DNA of 64,000 nt from Saxidomus purpurata (Eukaryota; Mollusca; Bivalvia; Venerida; Veneridae), in the NCBI GenBank assembly GCA_022818135.1, contig JAFMSR010000007.1:3960181-4024180 (forward strand), written 5' to 3'. Of this stretch, positions 32,397 through 43,444 are shown in pieces. A program made the position numbers and the translations under genes. The notes under the pieces were generated by a model. The model was not told the origin of the DNA and made no database searches. It saw only the letters and a program-made list of their open reading frames with translations. Position 1 is the first letter of the stretch. Each line of letters opens with the position of its first letter.

Positions 32397-34531
32397 TGTG
32401 ACAACCTGGACCAAGTAACACTCGTGAAAACCTGGACTAAGTTACACTCGTGACAATCTAGATCAAGTAATACTCGTGACAACCTGGACCAAGTACCTCT
32501 CGTGACAACCTGGACCAAGTACCTCTCGTGACAACCAGGACCAAGTACCTCTCGTGACAACCTGGATCAAGTAATACTCGTGACAACCTGGACCAAGTAA
32601 CACTCGTGACAACCTGGACCAAGTAACACCGGTGACAACCTGGACCAAGTAACACTCATGACAACCTGGACCAAATAACACTCGTAACAACTGGACCAAG
32701 TACCTCTCGTGACAACCTGGATAAGTAATACTCGTGACAACCTGGATAAGTAATACTCGTGACAACCTGGATAAGTAACACTCGTGACAACCTGGATAAG
32801 TAATACTCGTGACAACCTGGACCAAGTACCTCTCGTGACAACCTGGACCAAGTACCTCTCGTGACAACCTGGACCAAGTAACACTCGTGACAACCAGGAC
32901 CAAGTACCTCTCGTGACAACCTGGATAAGTAATACTCGTGACAACCTGGATAAGTAACACTCGTGACAACCTGGATAAGTAACACTCGTGACAACCTGGA
33001 CCAAGTACCTCTCGTGACAACCTGGACCAAGTACCTCTCGTGACAACCTGGACCAAGTACCTCTCGTGACAAACTGGACCAAGTACCTCTCGTGACAACC
33101 TGGACCAAGTAACACTCGTGACAACCTGGACCAAGTACCTCTCGTGACAACCTGGACCAAGTAATACTCATGGCAACCTGGATAAGTAATACTCGTGACA
33201 ACCTGGACCAAGTACCTCTCGTGACAACCTGGACCAAGTAATACTCATGACAACCTGGATAAGTAATACTCATGACAACCTGGACCAAGTACCTCTCGTG
33301 ACAACCTGGACCAAGTAATACTCGTGACAACCTGGACCAAGTAACACTCATGACAACCTGGACCAAGTACCTCTCGTGACAACCTGGACCAAGTACCTCT
33401 CGTGACAACCTGGACCAAGTACCTCTCGTGACAACCTGGACCAAGTAACACTCGTGACAACCTGGACCAAGTAATACTCATGACAACCTGGATAAGTAAT
33501 ACTCGTGACAACCTGGACCAAGTACCTCTCGTGACAACCTGGACCAAGTACCTCTCGTGACAACCTGGATAAGTAATACTCGTGACAACCTGGACCAAGT
33601 ACCTCTCGTGACAACCTGGACAAAGTACCTCTCGTGACAACCTGGACCAAGTAACACTCGTGACAACCTGGACCAAGTAACACTCGTGACAACCTGGATA
33701 AGTAATACTCGTGACAACCTGGACCAAGTACCTCTCGTGACAACCTGGACCAAGTACCTCTCGTGACAACCTGGACCAAGTAACTCTCGTGACAACCTAG
33801 ACCAAGTACCTCTCGTGACAACCTGGATAAGTAATACTCGTGACAACCTGGACCAAGTACCTCTCGTGACAACCTGGACAAAGTACCTCTCGTGACAACC
33901 GGGACCAAGTAACACTCGTGACAACCTGGACCAAGTAACACTCGTGACAACCTGGATAAGTAATACTCGTGACAACCTGGACCAAGTACCTCTCGTGACA
34001 ACCTGGACCAAGTACCTCTCGTGACAACCTGGACCAAGTACCTCTCGTGACAACCTGGACCAAGTAATACTCGTGACAGCCTGGATCAAGTAACACTCTT
34101 GACAACCTGGATCAAGTAACACTCTTGACAACCTGGACCAAGTAATACTCGTGACAACCTGGACCAAGTAATACTCATGACAACCTGGACCAAGTAACAC
34201 TCATGACAACCTGGACCAAGTAACACTCGTGACAACCTGGACCAAGTAACACTCGTGACAACCTGGACCAAGTACCTCTCGTGACAACCTGGACCAAGTA
34301 CCTCTCGCGACAACCTGGACCAAGTAATACTCGTGACAACCTGGACCATGTAACACTCGTGACAACCTGGACCATGTAACACTCGTGACAACCTGGACCA
34401 AGTAACACTCATGACAACCTGGACCAAATAACACTCGTAACAACTGGACCAAGTAACACTCGCGACAACACGGATCAAGTAATACTCGTGACAGCCTGGA
34501 TCAAGTAACACTCGTGACAACCTGGATCCAG
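32397..34531. repeat. Minisatellite, 25-26 bp unit, about 80 copies
   Basis: The unit is acaacctggaccaagta + (acctctcgtg, aacactcgtg or aatactcgtg minus overlap), plus a 25 bp form with ggataagtaatactcgtg. Three main sequence types intermix. Edge units are most degenerate (gaaaacctggactaag, gacaatctagatcaag), as in arrays homogenised from the centre. Because 26 is not a multiple of 3 and the complement lacks stops, all three minus frames stay open for up to 262 codons. These are not genes. Confidence 0.95.
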
Positions 34532-35459
34532 TCGTTTCACTCTTTTCACTGTCTTGATAATGTACTGCCATCATAGCTCTGATTACGTCACCATTGCAAG
34601 TTTCTGTACCTTTAAAACTCGATTGACTGCTTACAGTAAAATCAATTACATTCACAATATGCTTTGATCATAAACTGATAGAAAATTGAATCGGAATAGT
34701 TCCCAATTAGTGAGTATTGGTCTTGGTTATACAACATAAACACAGCAGGATCATCCGGAATTGATCTTGATATTTCATTAGAGGCGACGAGACTTCCTGC
34801 ATTATTCTGTCGCGCGAATGTCCTTGAAAACTGATTGAAATCATTGAACAGAAATGATCTTGAGATTTTTTATTGCGACGTGTTGGTAGTTTAGTGGTAA
34901 ATTAAAACCTCAAAGTACAAGATCTCTTTCATGCTGTGATAACATGATGAATGACAAGTTGCCTTTTCACAGACTTTCCAAATCTGATTATTTTTTTCAA
35001 AACTAAATCTACGGAGTTTATTTCTTAGTAAAGTGAGATATCTTGGCTGCATGATATTGTTATCAGCTAGCCATATTACAAGTTTTGATAAAATAATTCT
35101 TGACACTTTGGTTTCACTGAGAGTAACCGGTGCTATTTGTGTATCATCTCATGAGTCAGATCCTGGTTACGGAAGGTTGGATTTGTTTCTTTCTTGAGTG
35201 ATATATTTATATTTCCACAGAAGTAGGCAAGGTTCAATGATTTCATGCATGACCAGACCGTTAATTTAGACACTAATTTCCTTAAGTCTGTTATGCAGTC
35301 ACTCTGATTCTACAGCCATAAATCTTTAAATCTATATTTATAGCACTCCAAGCTAACACTACCGCTAACATTTTTAGCATGAGGTAACAGTTAAACGGTT
35401 TTATATTCCACTTTGTTTCAATGAAAGCAAGAAACGGAAATTCTATTTTACCGTGTTGT
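34532..35459. other. AT-rich stretch, nothing recognised
   Basis: No supported gene or repeat. The minus-strand frame that enters the minisatellite from 34,655 (MNVIDFTVSSQSSFKGTETC) has a short unique N-terminus, but no family or context. Confidence 0.3.
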
Positions 35460-35801
35460 TTATTGTTCGGTAGGAAAAGTCAGTTTCTAAGATAAACATT
35501 TAACTCTGGTATGCATAATATACATAACTAAAACTGTTTCTAACATAAATCAATTAAAACTGTTACTGAAAATATCATGAAAGTTCGCTTGTTTGAAATT
35601 ATAGCATATATTATAGTAACTTCATTGAAGATGTCATAATTAACTAGAAATGTGTCCATAGACACGATTGTCTCCGATTTCGCCTCACTAGGTACAGTAA
35701 CTAACAAAACGGTAGTTGCAAAACTTTACGCTCAACTCCGAAAATAGAGGCAAACATACTAAATTTACAAACAAGAAAGAGTCATGGTCATACAGGTTTA
35801 A
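35460..35801. repeat. End of an upstream copy of the lectin-locus duplication unit
   Basis: The words ctgtttctaacataaatcaa, gtgtccatagacacga, ccgaaaatagaggca and gtcatggtcatacaggttta match the distal ends of unit A (42.1-43.44 kb) and unit B (51.7-52.9 kb). About 0.9-1 kb between these two parts is absent here. It runs directly into unit A at a ttaatatagaag junction. Confidence 0.75.
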
Positions 35802-35963
35802 TATAGAAGTTTATTGGTCCAAAGTAGGTGAAAGGGCTGGGCCAATTTTGGCCGCCAAAGGTGCACCCTTATAAATATCTGTGCGGAGGACCACTAGACA
35901 GTGCAACAAATCAAATATCAAAGCTTTTGACATTGCAATTATGGTAAAAAAGAATATTATATA

Positions 35964-36441
35964 TAAAAGTCCTTCTACACAAGTCAATATAAAGTAATGA
36001 CTCCCGCGGCGGGGCATTTTTTGAGCATTTGAACAGTTTTGGTAGAGGACTACTAAAATGCTTCAAATCCTTTGAACGTCTATAACGTGCTAAACCGTAT
36101 ACGCTGGTTAAGACAGGTTTGTTCTTCGATAGAAGCGACAGTTACCGTATGGAACACGTTTTGACTGTATGAATTTAAAGGCTATGCCGACAGCTCCTGA
36201 ATTAAAAGTCCTTCTACGCAAGTCAATGTAAAGTAATGACTCCCGCGGCGGGGCATTTTTTGAGCATTTGAACAGTTTTGGTAGAGGACTACTAAAATGC
36301 TTCAAATCCTTTGAACGTCTATAACGTGCTAAACCGTATACGCTGGTTAAGACAGGTTTGTTCTTCGATAGAAGCGACAGTTACCGTATGGAACACGTTT
36401 TGACTGTATGAATTTAAAGGCTATGCCGACAGCTCCTGAAT
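35964..36441. repeat. 239 bp tandem duplication, nearly identical copies
   Basis: The segment from aaaagtccttctac to cgacagctcctgaat occurs at 35,964-36,202 and again at 36,203-36,441 with only a few mismatches. It contains family A-like words (gtagaggactactaaaatgc). Unit B lacks this sequence past its first quarter. Confidence 0.9.
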
Positions 36442-37288
36442 GTCGAAAACTCAGACGTCCCATGCAATGCTGACAATTCAAGACAACCTTGAAAATGATC
36501 TTGGACATGATTTTACCAGGGTTGAAAATTTTCATTTTACCAACGTTCGCGTACAGGCCGCTGTGGGATTGTGTTTTAAGGGCGTGCAAATATTTTTTCA
36601 TAGACATAAAGCAGATAGTCGTTCTCAAACCCAGGTAACTGACATCTTATGAGAACGCTTAAAATCGACCAAAAGTCCATGCGCAGGTTAGCAGACAGGG
36701 TGACCCCTGTGCCTGACCTCTGTAGGTGGGCCAATGAAAATTTTACTTTCATATCACAGCTCAATCTATTTGCTGACGTATACAACACGCGCAGTAAACC
36801 GAAAGTAGCATAACGTGATGTACAGTGTTTACAAAAACACATGCATGTCTACCGAGTATGTAACAAAATATGCCGGCTGATATCTAAGCTCTACGGAGTG
36901 CTGATTTGGAAAAGACGGTTTTCTCAAATATTCCCTAATATAAGTCCATATGAAACATGTGACCCCTGGGAGTTTTTAACAAAGCGAGATTTTCCTTTCG
37001 ATTGACATTGCATTTAGAGCTTTGCACGGAATAAAAATGAAAAATAAAAATTAATTTGGTAGAACTTTATGTAAGCATCATCCCTGCTAAATTTTAATAA
37101 CATTGATGTTGATTTAGGAAAATATAGCAACTTTAAATACACTATGGAAACATCTCTTGATCAGATCGAACTTGACAAAACTGTTGTGATCATTCATTTT
37201 CTGTCTACATTTTAAAATGATAGTTGAAGAAATGTAGCTTTTTAAAACAGCGTTTGTAAAAATATTTGAATATGGCATGTTTTCTTCA

Positions 37289-37576
37289 TCAAGGGCAATA
37301 GAATTACATAATTCTAGACCTACTTGTCAGATCCATCAGATACTTGACCGAAAGCTAGTGGTCATAAATACAGTACCCACGTTTAAATAGGATTGCTTAA
37401 GAAATGTGGATGCTAGAATGTTAACAAACTAATTGTTTATCAAGGGCAATAATTCTAGACCTACTTGTCAGATCCATCAGATACTTGACCGAAAGTTAGT
37501 GGTCATATATATTGTACCCACGTTTAAATAGGATTGCTTAAGAAATGTGGATGCTAGAATGTTAACAAACTAATTG
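37289..37576 (+). repeat. About 145 bp tandem duplication (two copies) at the end of a family A/B-like element
   Basis: The words atcaagggcaat, ttctagacctacttgtcaga and atgttaacaaactaattgt are repeated at 37,289 and 37,433. Unit B has a single copy at about 46,883-47,024. The following tggacgtacgacgtacattt and cctataagcacaccctgagc are the degenerate 3' module of the family A/B elements. Confidence 0.75.
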
Positions 37577-38632
37577 TGGACGTACGACGTACATTTCTCG
37601 GTCCTATAAGCACACCCTGAGCCTGCGACTAATGTTAGCTATAACATTTTGATAAATAATTATGAGTTCACAGGGGGCATAACTCTGTCAGAATTCAGCT
37701 ACTGAGATTGTTTCCCAACGTGTAGATATTGAGCAGGTCTCATATCAATATACCTTTGTCAGTATTTGAGATATTGAACTTGCTGGAGCGAGTACAATAG
37801 CCCTCCTCATTTTTCGAATAGTTAATCCAACAATTTGCTAGATCTTAAATGCAAACAGAAACGCAGAAATAAAATTAAAGTACATTCGTTTTACTCCCAA
37901 GAAAATAGGATACGGGAATAAATGAAGGCAAGCTTATGAATTGTATAAGTTTACACCAAGTGAACAAATTCATGTACAAAACATTTGAAATATATAAGAG
38001 TAAATATTATGAATTATACGTACATCACCTATTTGTCGTAAAGATATTTCACATGTTAAGGTACATTGTATACAGACGACTTCTAAACATTGACAAGAGT
38101 GACTGAAATGAATATATGTGTAGATTAGTAGATTTAGATTAAGTGAGTGATAAGTAAAAATCATGCGAATGCGCAGAATAGATTCTAAGTGTTCTCATTA
38201 TTTGTATAGCACTCCCGACTCTCTTTTTCACGTCAAAACATGTTTATTTTATAGTAAGTATTTACATATTGCAATGGTCCTGTTTATACCTTTAAATGTA
38301 CAGATAGTCGTTACACACTTCCATTCGTAAAAAATCAAATATCCGAAAACAAATTTACAGAGGAACGATATTGGTATTGCAACGCAATTCTACCAAAGTT
38401 AGTTTTTAAAATTGTTGTTAGTTTTTCGAAATCGTTTTGTTCACAGCAAATTATCAAAATATTATCAAACTCTGATCGTTGTTCCTTTTGGAAAGTGGCT
38501 GCGTTATAATAATTGTTATAATTAGTTACATATAAAGTTTACAAGTTTAAAGTGCAGATGCTGAAGGGTTCTATTTATTTTTTCATACACATATAAATAT
38601 AAAACGGTTCCATTCGTATCCACTACAAGTAT

Positions 38633-39394
38633 TCAAACAGGAATTTCACAGACGAAAGGATAAGTGGTAGCGCACGATGTATTCCACCATAGGTAGTTTT
38701 CTAAATTGTCTTTGGTTAGTATTTCTAGAACCAAACACAAATCACTGTTACTCGCCTTTGGATATCCACTGTACCATTTGAAATACCCGCTGTTTGTTCC
38801 GTACTTGTACTCCCACTGAGAAGCAGAGTCTCTGCGCCGACCACCGATATTTATGTCACTAACAGAACGTCCTTGAAGGATAGATTTAACATCGGCATGT
38901 TTCAGATTCGAGTCAATGTTTATGAGAAATCCTCCGTCTTTCTGACACTCCGTCTCAGCGTCATCGTGATTCTTTTTTGTTTCATATAGTTTTATACAAA
39001 ATCCATGTGTTGTAACTTTGTACTCTTCTGGACAGAAACCTCTGGATTTGACCTCTGAACCCCCTTCACATATTACGAAATCAGTAGTTGTCTTGCTAGT
39101 CCTAACGTTATTAACCTCAATCCCACATTCTCTGGTTCGATTCCGTGTTCCGAAATAGTTTGCCCTTGTAGCGTCACATTCAGTCCATTCCGTCCATTCG
39201 GAACACCGATGAAGGTTCGTCATCGCCATTCCCAAGATAGTCAAAACAGGTTTGTTAAACTTTCGGCCCAATTTTAATAGAGTCTGTCCGTCAATATCTG
39301 ATCCCGCAGTTCCAGCGTTATCCATGTCGTCAGTGTTGCATTGTGTGCCCACAATTAAAACAACAAATAGAAAAACGTTAATGCAAGCATTCAT
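38633..39394 (-). CDS. Secreted TSP1 plus C-type lectin domain protein, intronless
   Basis: A single uninterrupted frame of 253 residues. Residues 1-19 (MNACINVFLFVVLIVGTQC) are a signal peptide. Residues 64-109 form one thrombospondin type 1 repeat: CSEWTEWTEC with W67, W70 and C73, then RNRTREC. Residues 121-250 form a long-form CTLD with all six cysteines: C121, C133, C150, C220, C241, C249. The usual calcium/sugar motifs are absent. The EPN/QPD position reads GYPK (residues 210-213) and the WND position reads WNT (237-239). A non-classical or calcium-independent ligand is therefore likely. No introns, unlike most C-type lectin genes. Two broken paralogues lie at 29.7 and 48.1 kb. Expected role: extracellular recognition, perhaps of microbes, which is inference. 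Confidence 0.9.
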   Translation of the reverse strand: MNACINVFLFVVLIVGTQCNTDDMDNAGTAGSDIDGQTLLKLGRKFNKPVLTILGMAMTNLHRCSEWTEWTECDATRANYFGTRNRTRECGIEVNNVRTSKTTTDFVICEGGSEVKSRGFCPEEYKVTTHGFCIKLYETKKNHDDAETECQKDGGFLINIDSNLKHADVKSILQGRSVSDINIGGRRRDSASQWEYKYGTNSGYFKWYSGYPKASNSDLCLVLEILTKDNLENYLWWNTSCATTYPFVCEIPV

Positions 39395-39519
39395 TGTGTC
39401 TGTTCTAATTCTGTTTTAAAAGTCACTTTTATGAAACTGCACTCAACGTATCAATCTAATGGTTTCTAAACACTTTAGCTGAATGATTTCTCGCTTTCTT
39501 TCCTTTCATTTCCTACCTA

Positions 39520-39590
39520 CAAAAATGATCACGTGACTTTCAAAGGTCACAGATGAGAGTAAAAGAGGAGTATTCAAAAAGTAAAGTGAA
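39520..39590 (-). promoter_or_regulatory. Conserved upstream block with E-box and nuclear-receptor half-site
   Basis: The block tgatcacgtgactttcaaag followed by gtcacagatgagag lies about 140 bp upstream of the lectin ATG. It is preserved almost base for base upstream of the frameshifted copy at 49,011-49,080. It contains CACGTG (39,530-39,535) and AAAGGTCA. Candidate promoter element only; a TATA box is not clear. Confidence 0.35.
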
Positions 39591-41840
39591 TAATTCTATT
39601 TAGTAAATGTCGATAAAATGTAATTTCAGTGGCATGATAACACGTTTAAATTGTGCTTTTTATCTTTGTATCATTAACTTGCAACCAGCAAGACTGTAAG
39701 ACTTCTTTGATGTAGTTTGACAAATTATAATTGAAATTATAGGTCTTTGTAAGATGTTACTGTATGGCCCCTTTTTCGAATATCAGATTCCTTAATGACT
39801 CCAGCCTTGAAAGCAAACCGTTTATGTTAAGATAAGATCAAACAGAATATTTTCCCACAAGAACTGTCGCGATGAGAAAATAAAAAAGTAAAAAAAGAGT
39901 AACAGAAATAATTTTACAACACTCTGAAATCATATTTTACTTCCATCGTGAAATGAGTTTTGATTATTTCAACATTAATAATGACTTTCACTATAAACAT
40001 GTAGACATTGTTTTTTTTATGTTTTTTGTTGTACTGGCCAATTTGTACAGGTTTTGGGTATCAAGCTCTTATTCCGAATGCTGTTCTCGCGAACTTTGAC
40101 CATAATGCACAAAATCATGTCGCAAACACTCGCCTGACGTCTAATGAACGTCATCAAAGAAGACATAATACTGAAATGTGATTTTCGAGTTTACATTCGA
40201 TTAAAAGTATTCATAGACAAAATCAATGGTATGAACATAGGTGCAGTGTTTGAACACGTCTGTGGTTAAGCCGAATCTTGAAATCATTTATGCATTTATG
40301 CATTTAAAGCTATTTATGTGTTTTGATATTCATTATTCCATTATTTCTGTCATTAATCGGTGCAGAAATAGAACTATATATGATAGCATAAAAAGCGTAC
40401 ACAGGTAACTTGGCCACGTTCTATGCAGACACGTAATGTAAAACTTGTAACAGACAAGAAAGTTGATTACGGTTACTTTTTACCTGTACTATTGATGTAA
40501 GTTATCATGACACGAAAACTATTTTAGAATTGTACTGCAATATCACGTTGCAGTCAAGATATCCCTAAAACACTTGTGAGAAATATATATACTTTAGCCA
40601 AATAAAACCTGTATACATTTGTACATACTTTTCTGAAAACACCAGTGCAGTATCCCCTGCAACATAACATTTACATCAAACATCTTTACACAAAGCTCAA
40701 GGGAGCATGTTATATAATACAGACATTAAAAAGATGAATAAAGAATTTTGTCTATTTCACAGATGTAACAAGTAAATATTTATAATGTTATATCTCGGCA
40801 ATCATGTTTTGTTACACACACTGTTAAATTAACATCAAAGAGAGTGCACTTTTTAAGAAATACGTGAGTAGATGCGACTGATAAAACGAAAGGTAAATTC
40901 AAGGAATGAATTCCAGTCCGCTACGATGCATTAAATGTAACACTAAAGCAAATGCTTCAGCTTCTTGCTCAAATGATGCATATTACAGACTACATGTACT
41001 TAAATGTTCGACAAGAACTTTTGCATCCTTATTTACTCGTAAAAGGTTCCAACACATGAACTGTTCATCCACTGAAGAATTTGTAAAAAGCAGCGATTTT
41101 ATTATTTTGCATGGTGTAAAAATCATTTGATATTGACAAAAGCATCGTACTGGTATATCCTATCAAATGCATATTAGACATTGCAAATTTTGCCATCTTA
41201 GCACGTATTCCCATGTGGTATCAATTCACAAAGAGATACCAAGTTAACAATATAACAAATTATTATACATTACTGCATGGTTATCTGATAAAAGGTAAAG
41301 AATGGCTCGCTATTGCTCATTTAGTTCCATTGTAAGAAGTAATCCCATCGATATAATTTGATAGTTTCGCCTATATTGTGATGAATTACATCAGTGGGTA
41401 TGGGGCTGACATTATTAATTCCAGACATTACATGCTTTATTTAACACGAAAATGGGATACTAAACGACTTGTCTTGATTAAAGAACATATTTTTTATTCA
41501 TATAAACATATGCACAGGGGAACCAATGCAATGTCTGTATTGATAGCAACTTGTGAGGTTTTGGTTTTAAAATATAATATATGCTGTAAGATATACAATG
41601 AAGAATGAATAACAGGAAAGCTTTTTTTACTTTATTATATGTTTAGAAGGAAAGGTTAACAGAGCTTTTTTTCAGTTTTGCAAAACGTTTCTGTAAGTAT
41701 TTGGTTAGGGATTTTGTTAGCATATATTATATTTACATTAAGGACTCCAAATATATTTGCATTTAATACGCAATGCCTTTTGTAAATCTTTGAAAGCAGT
41801 TTCCTTTATACTTCAAAATCCGACATGGACATTTGTGTCT

Positions 41841-42015
41841 CGACAGCTTTGTAGTTAGTTTAGGTGGTCCTGGGTTTGAATCCCAGCCTGTATTTGATGT
41901 ATGGCTATGGAATAAGACACTGGTATCACACGGGTTTCAATCCACCGATGTGTACATGAGTAGCAGCGAATTAAACCTGGCTGTCTGTCACCTTTAATCG
42001 AACAAAAATAAATTC
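41841..42015 (+). mobile_element. Degenerate tRNA-derived SINE in unit A
   Basis: A tRNA T-arm-like ggtcctgggtttgaatccca is followed about 130 bp later by the family 2 tail word taatcgaacaaaaataaatt. The copy in unit B is at 51,461-51,640. It was present before the duplication. Confidence 0.55.
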
Positions 42016-43444
42016 ATATGGACTTGGCGAAAATTGTTTGTTTCAAGCACTTTGACTATAAGCCAAGTTCTCTACCATAAACTAGAAATGAAAACAAATC
42101 TTTAAACAAGAAAAGTCAGTTAGCATCTAAGATAAACATGTAGCTTTGACTTGCATACTTTACACAACTTAAACTGTTTCTAACATAAATCAATTAAAAC
42201 TGTTACTGAAAATATCATGAAAATTCGCCTGTTTGGAAAAATTGAAGCAAGCATATCTTATAGTAACTTCATTGATAATTCCATAATCAACTTGAAATGT
42301 GTCCATAGACACGAATGTCACTAATATCGTTTCATTGGACACAGTCACTAACAAAACCCTAGGTGCAAAACTTTACACTCAAATTAAGTTACTTTAAGAT
42401 TGCATGACTCATAACACATAAAACATTAATAATTTTATTGAAGGTTTTGTGACCCTACGTCATATATGCAGCACAAATATAACAACTTCTGTTCACTGTT
42501 TCAAGCATCAAAAGTGCTTTTTTTGCCATTTTGCCGGTGTTTTAACAGGACGAAAAACGTGTGTTAACGGGGAGATTCACGTTATATCCAGTTTTCATTT
42601 ATGCGCGTTACAGTGTCATTATATATAATGGACCTGTCCTCAAGTCTTTCTTCAAGTACGGCATTAACAGTGCCGAGAATAAAAAGCTAGTGGCGTCATT
42701 AATTCGAGGCTAGCAACACGGACGTTGTCCTGTGCACAACTGAGCGCCGTACCAGTAAAAACCTTTCGTTTTTATTTCTTATCTGAAGAATCACTCGGAC
42801 TCGAACACCAACCATCCCTCAGGAATTAAAAACGTTATGATATGAACAAACGTTCGTTAAGCCTATAACAATAACAAAGGGTCATAATTCCGATGGACTC
42901 GTTGCAGCCAAAAGTCCTTCCTTTATGACATTTTTCGTATTAAAGTAGTTGAAGCAACTCCTCCCAATAATGTGTCAGGATTCGGACACAAAAGAATTTG
43001 GACGTACGGACAGAGAGACGGACCTGCGGAAAGAAGCAACAATTAATGCCATTATGAGCAAATAGCAACCTTTTCTCTCCAATCAGACGGGTTACCAAAC
43101 TTATTTTAGATTTTACATCCGTGAAACATTTGGAGCCTGTTTATATATATTTTGAAAAATCTTACATTGAAAAACTCCGAATTGGTTGTCTATATAGAGA
43201 AGATAGATAGAAGTAAACAAAATTGCCATATTTAAGCCGTATCTGGGAAGCTTATATATTTAACTAGCTCTGGACAGTTACAGATTTAAGAAAGGTATGG
43301 TATAAAACTAAAGCCATATTGCCTTAATGTTGCAGCAAAAATCAAATTCTGAGTTTATATATGTCGAAAATATCTTAAGAGCAATACCGATGGCATAACA
43401 GCGTCATTCCGAAAATAGAGGCAGTCATGGTCATTTAGATTTAA

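Larger units (their letters stand above)
35802..43440. repeat. Tandem duplication unit A (contains the intact lectin gene)
   Basis: It is colinear with unit B (46,235-52,898) over most of its length. It starts tatagaagtttattggtcc and ends gtcatggtcatttagat. Unit A is longer because of local duplications at 35,964-36,441 and 37,289-37,576, about 450 bp of extra sequence at 36,442-36,880 and an insertion of about 170 bp at 42,420-42,590. The offset to B is 9.43-9.61 kb through the lectin gene and the shared flanks. Confidence 0.85.

Noticed and set aside
32397..34531. CRISPR-like array
   Set aside because: The repeats are contiguous with no unique spacers, and the genome is animal.
32336..34655. 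Long overlapping minus-strand open frames up to 262 codons (SRLSREVLGPGCHE-like repeats)
   Set aside because: They are translations of a 25-26 bp minisatellite that lacks stops on this strand. All three frames are open at once, and unit length changes shift phase, which no coding repeat would tolerate.
40906..41130. 74-codon frame with several cysteines (MNSSPLRCIKCNTKANASAS)
   Set aside because: The matching place in unit B is disrupted by indels, so it is not conserved as protein.
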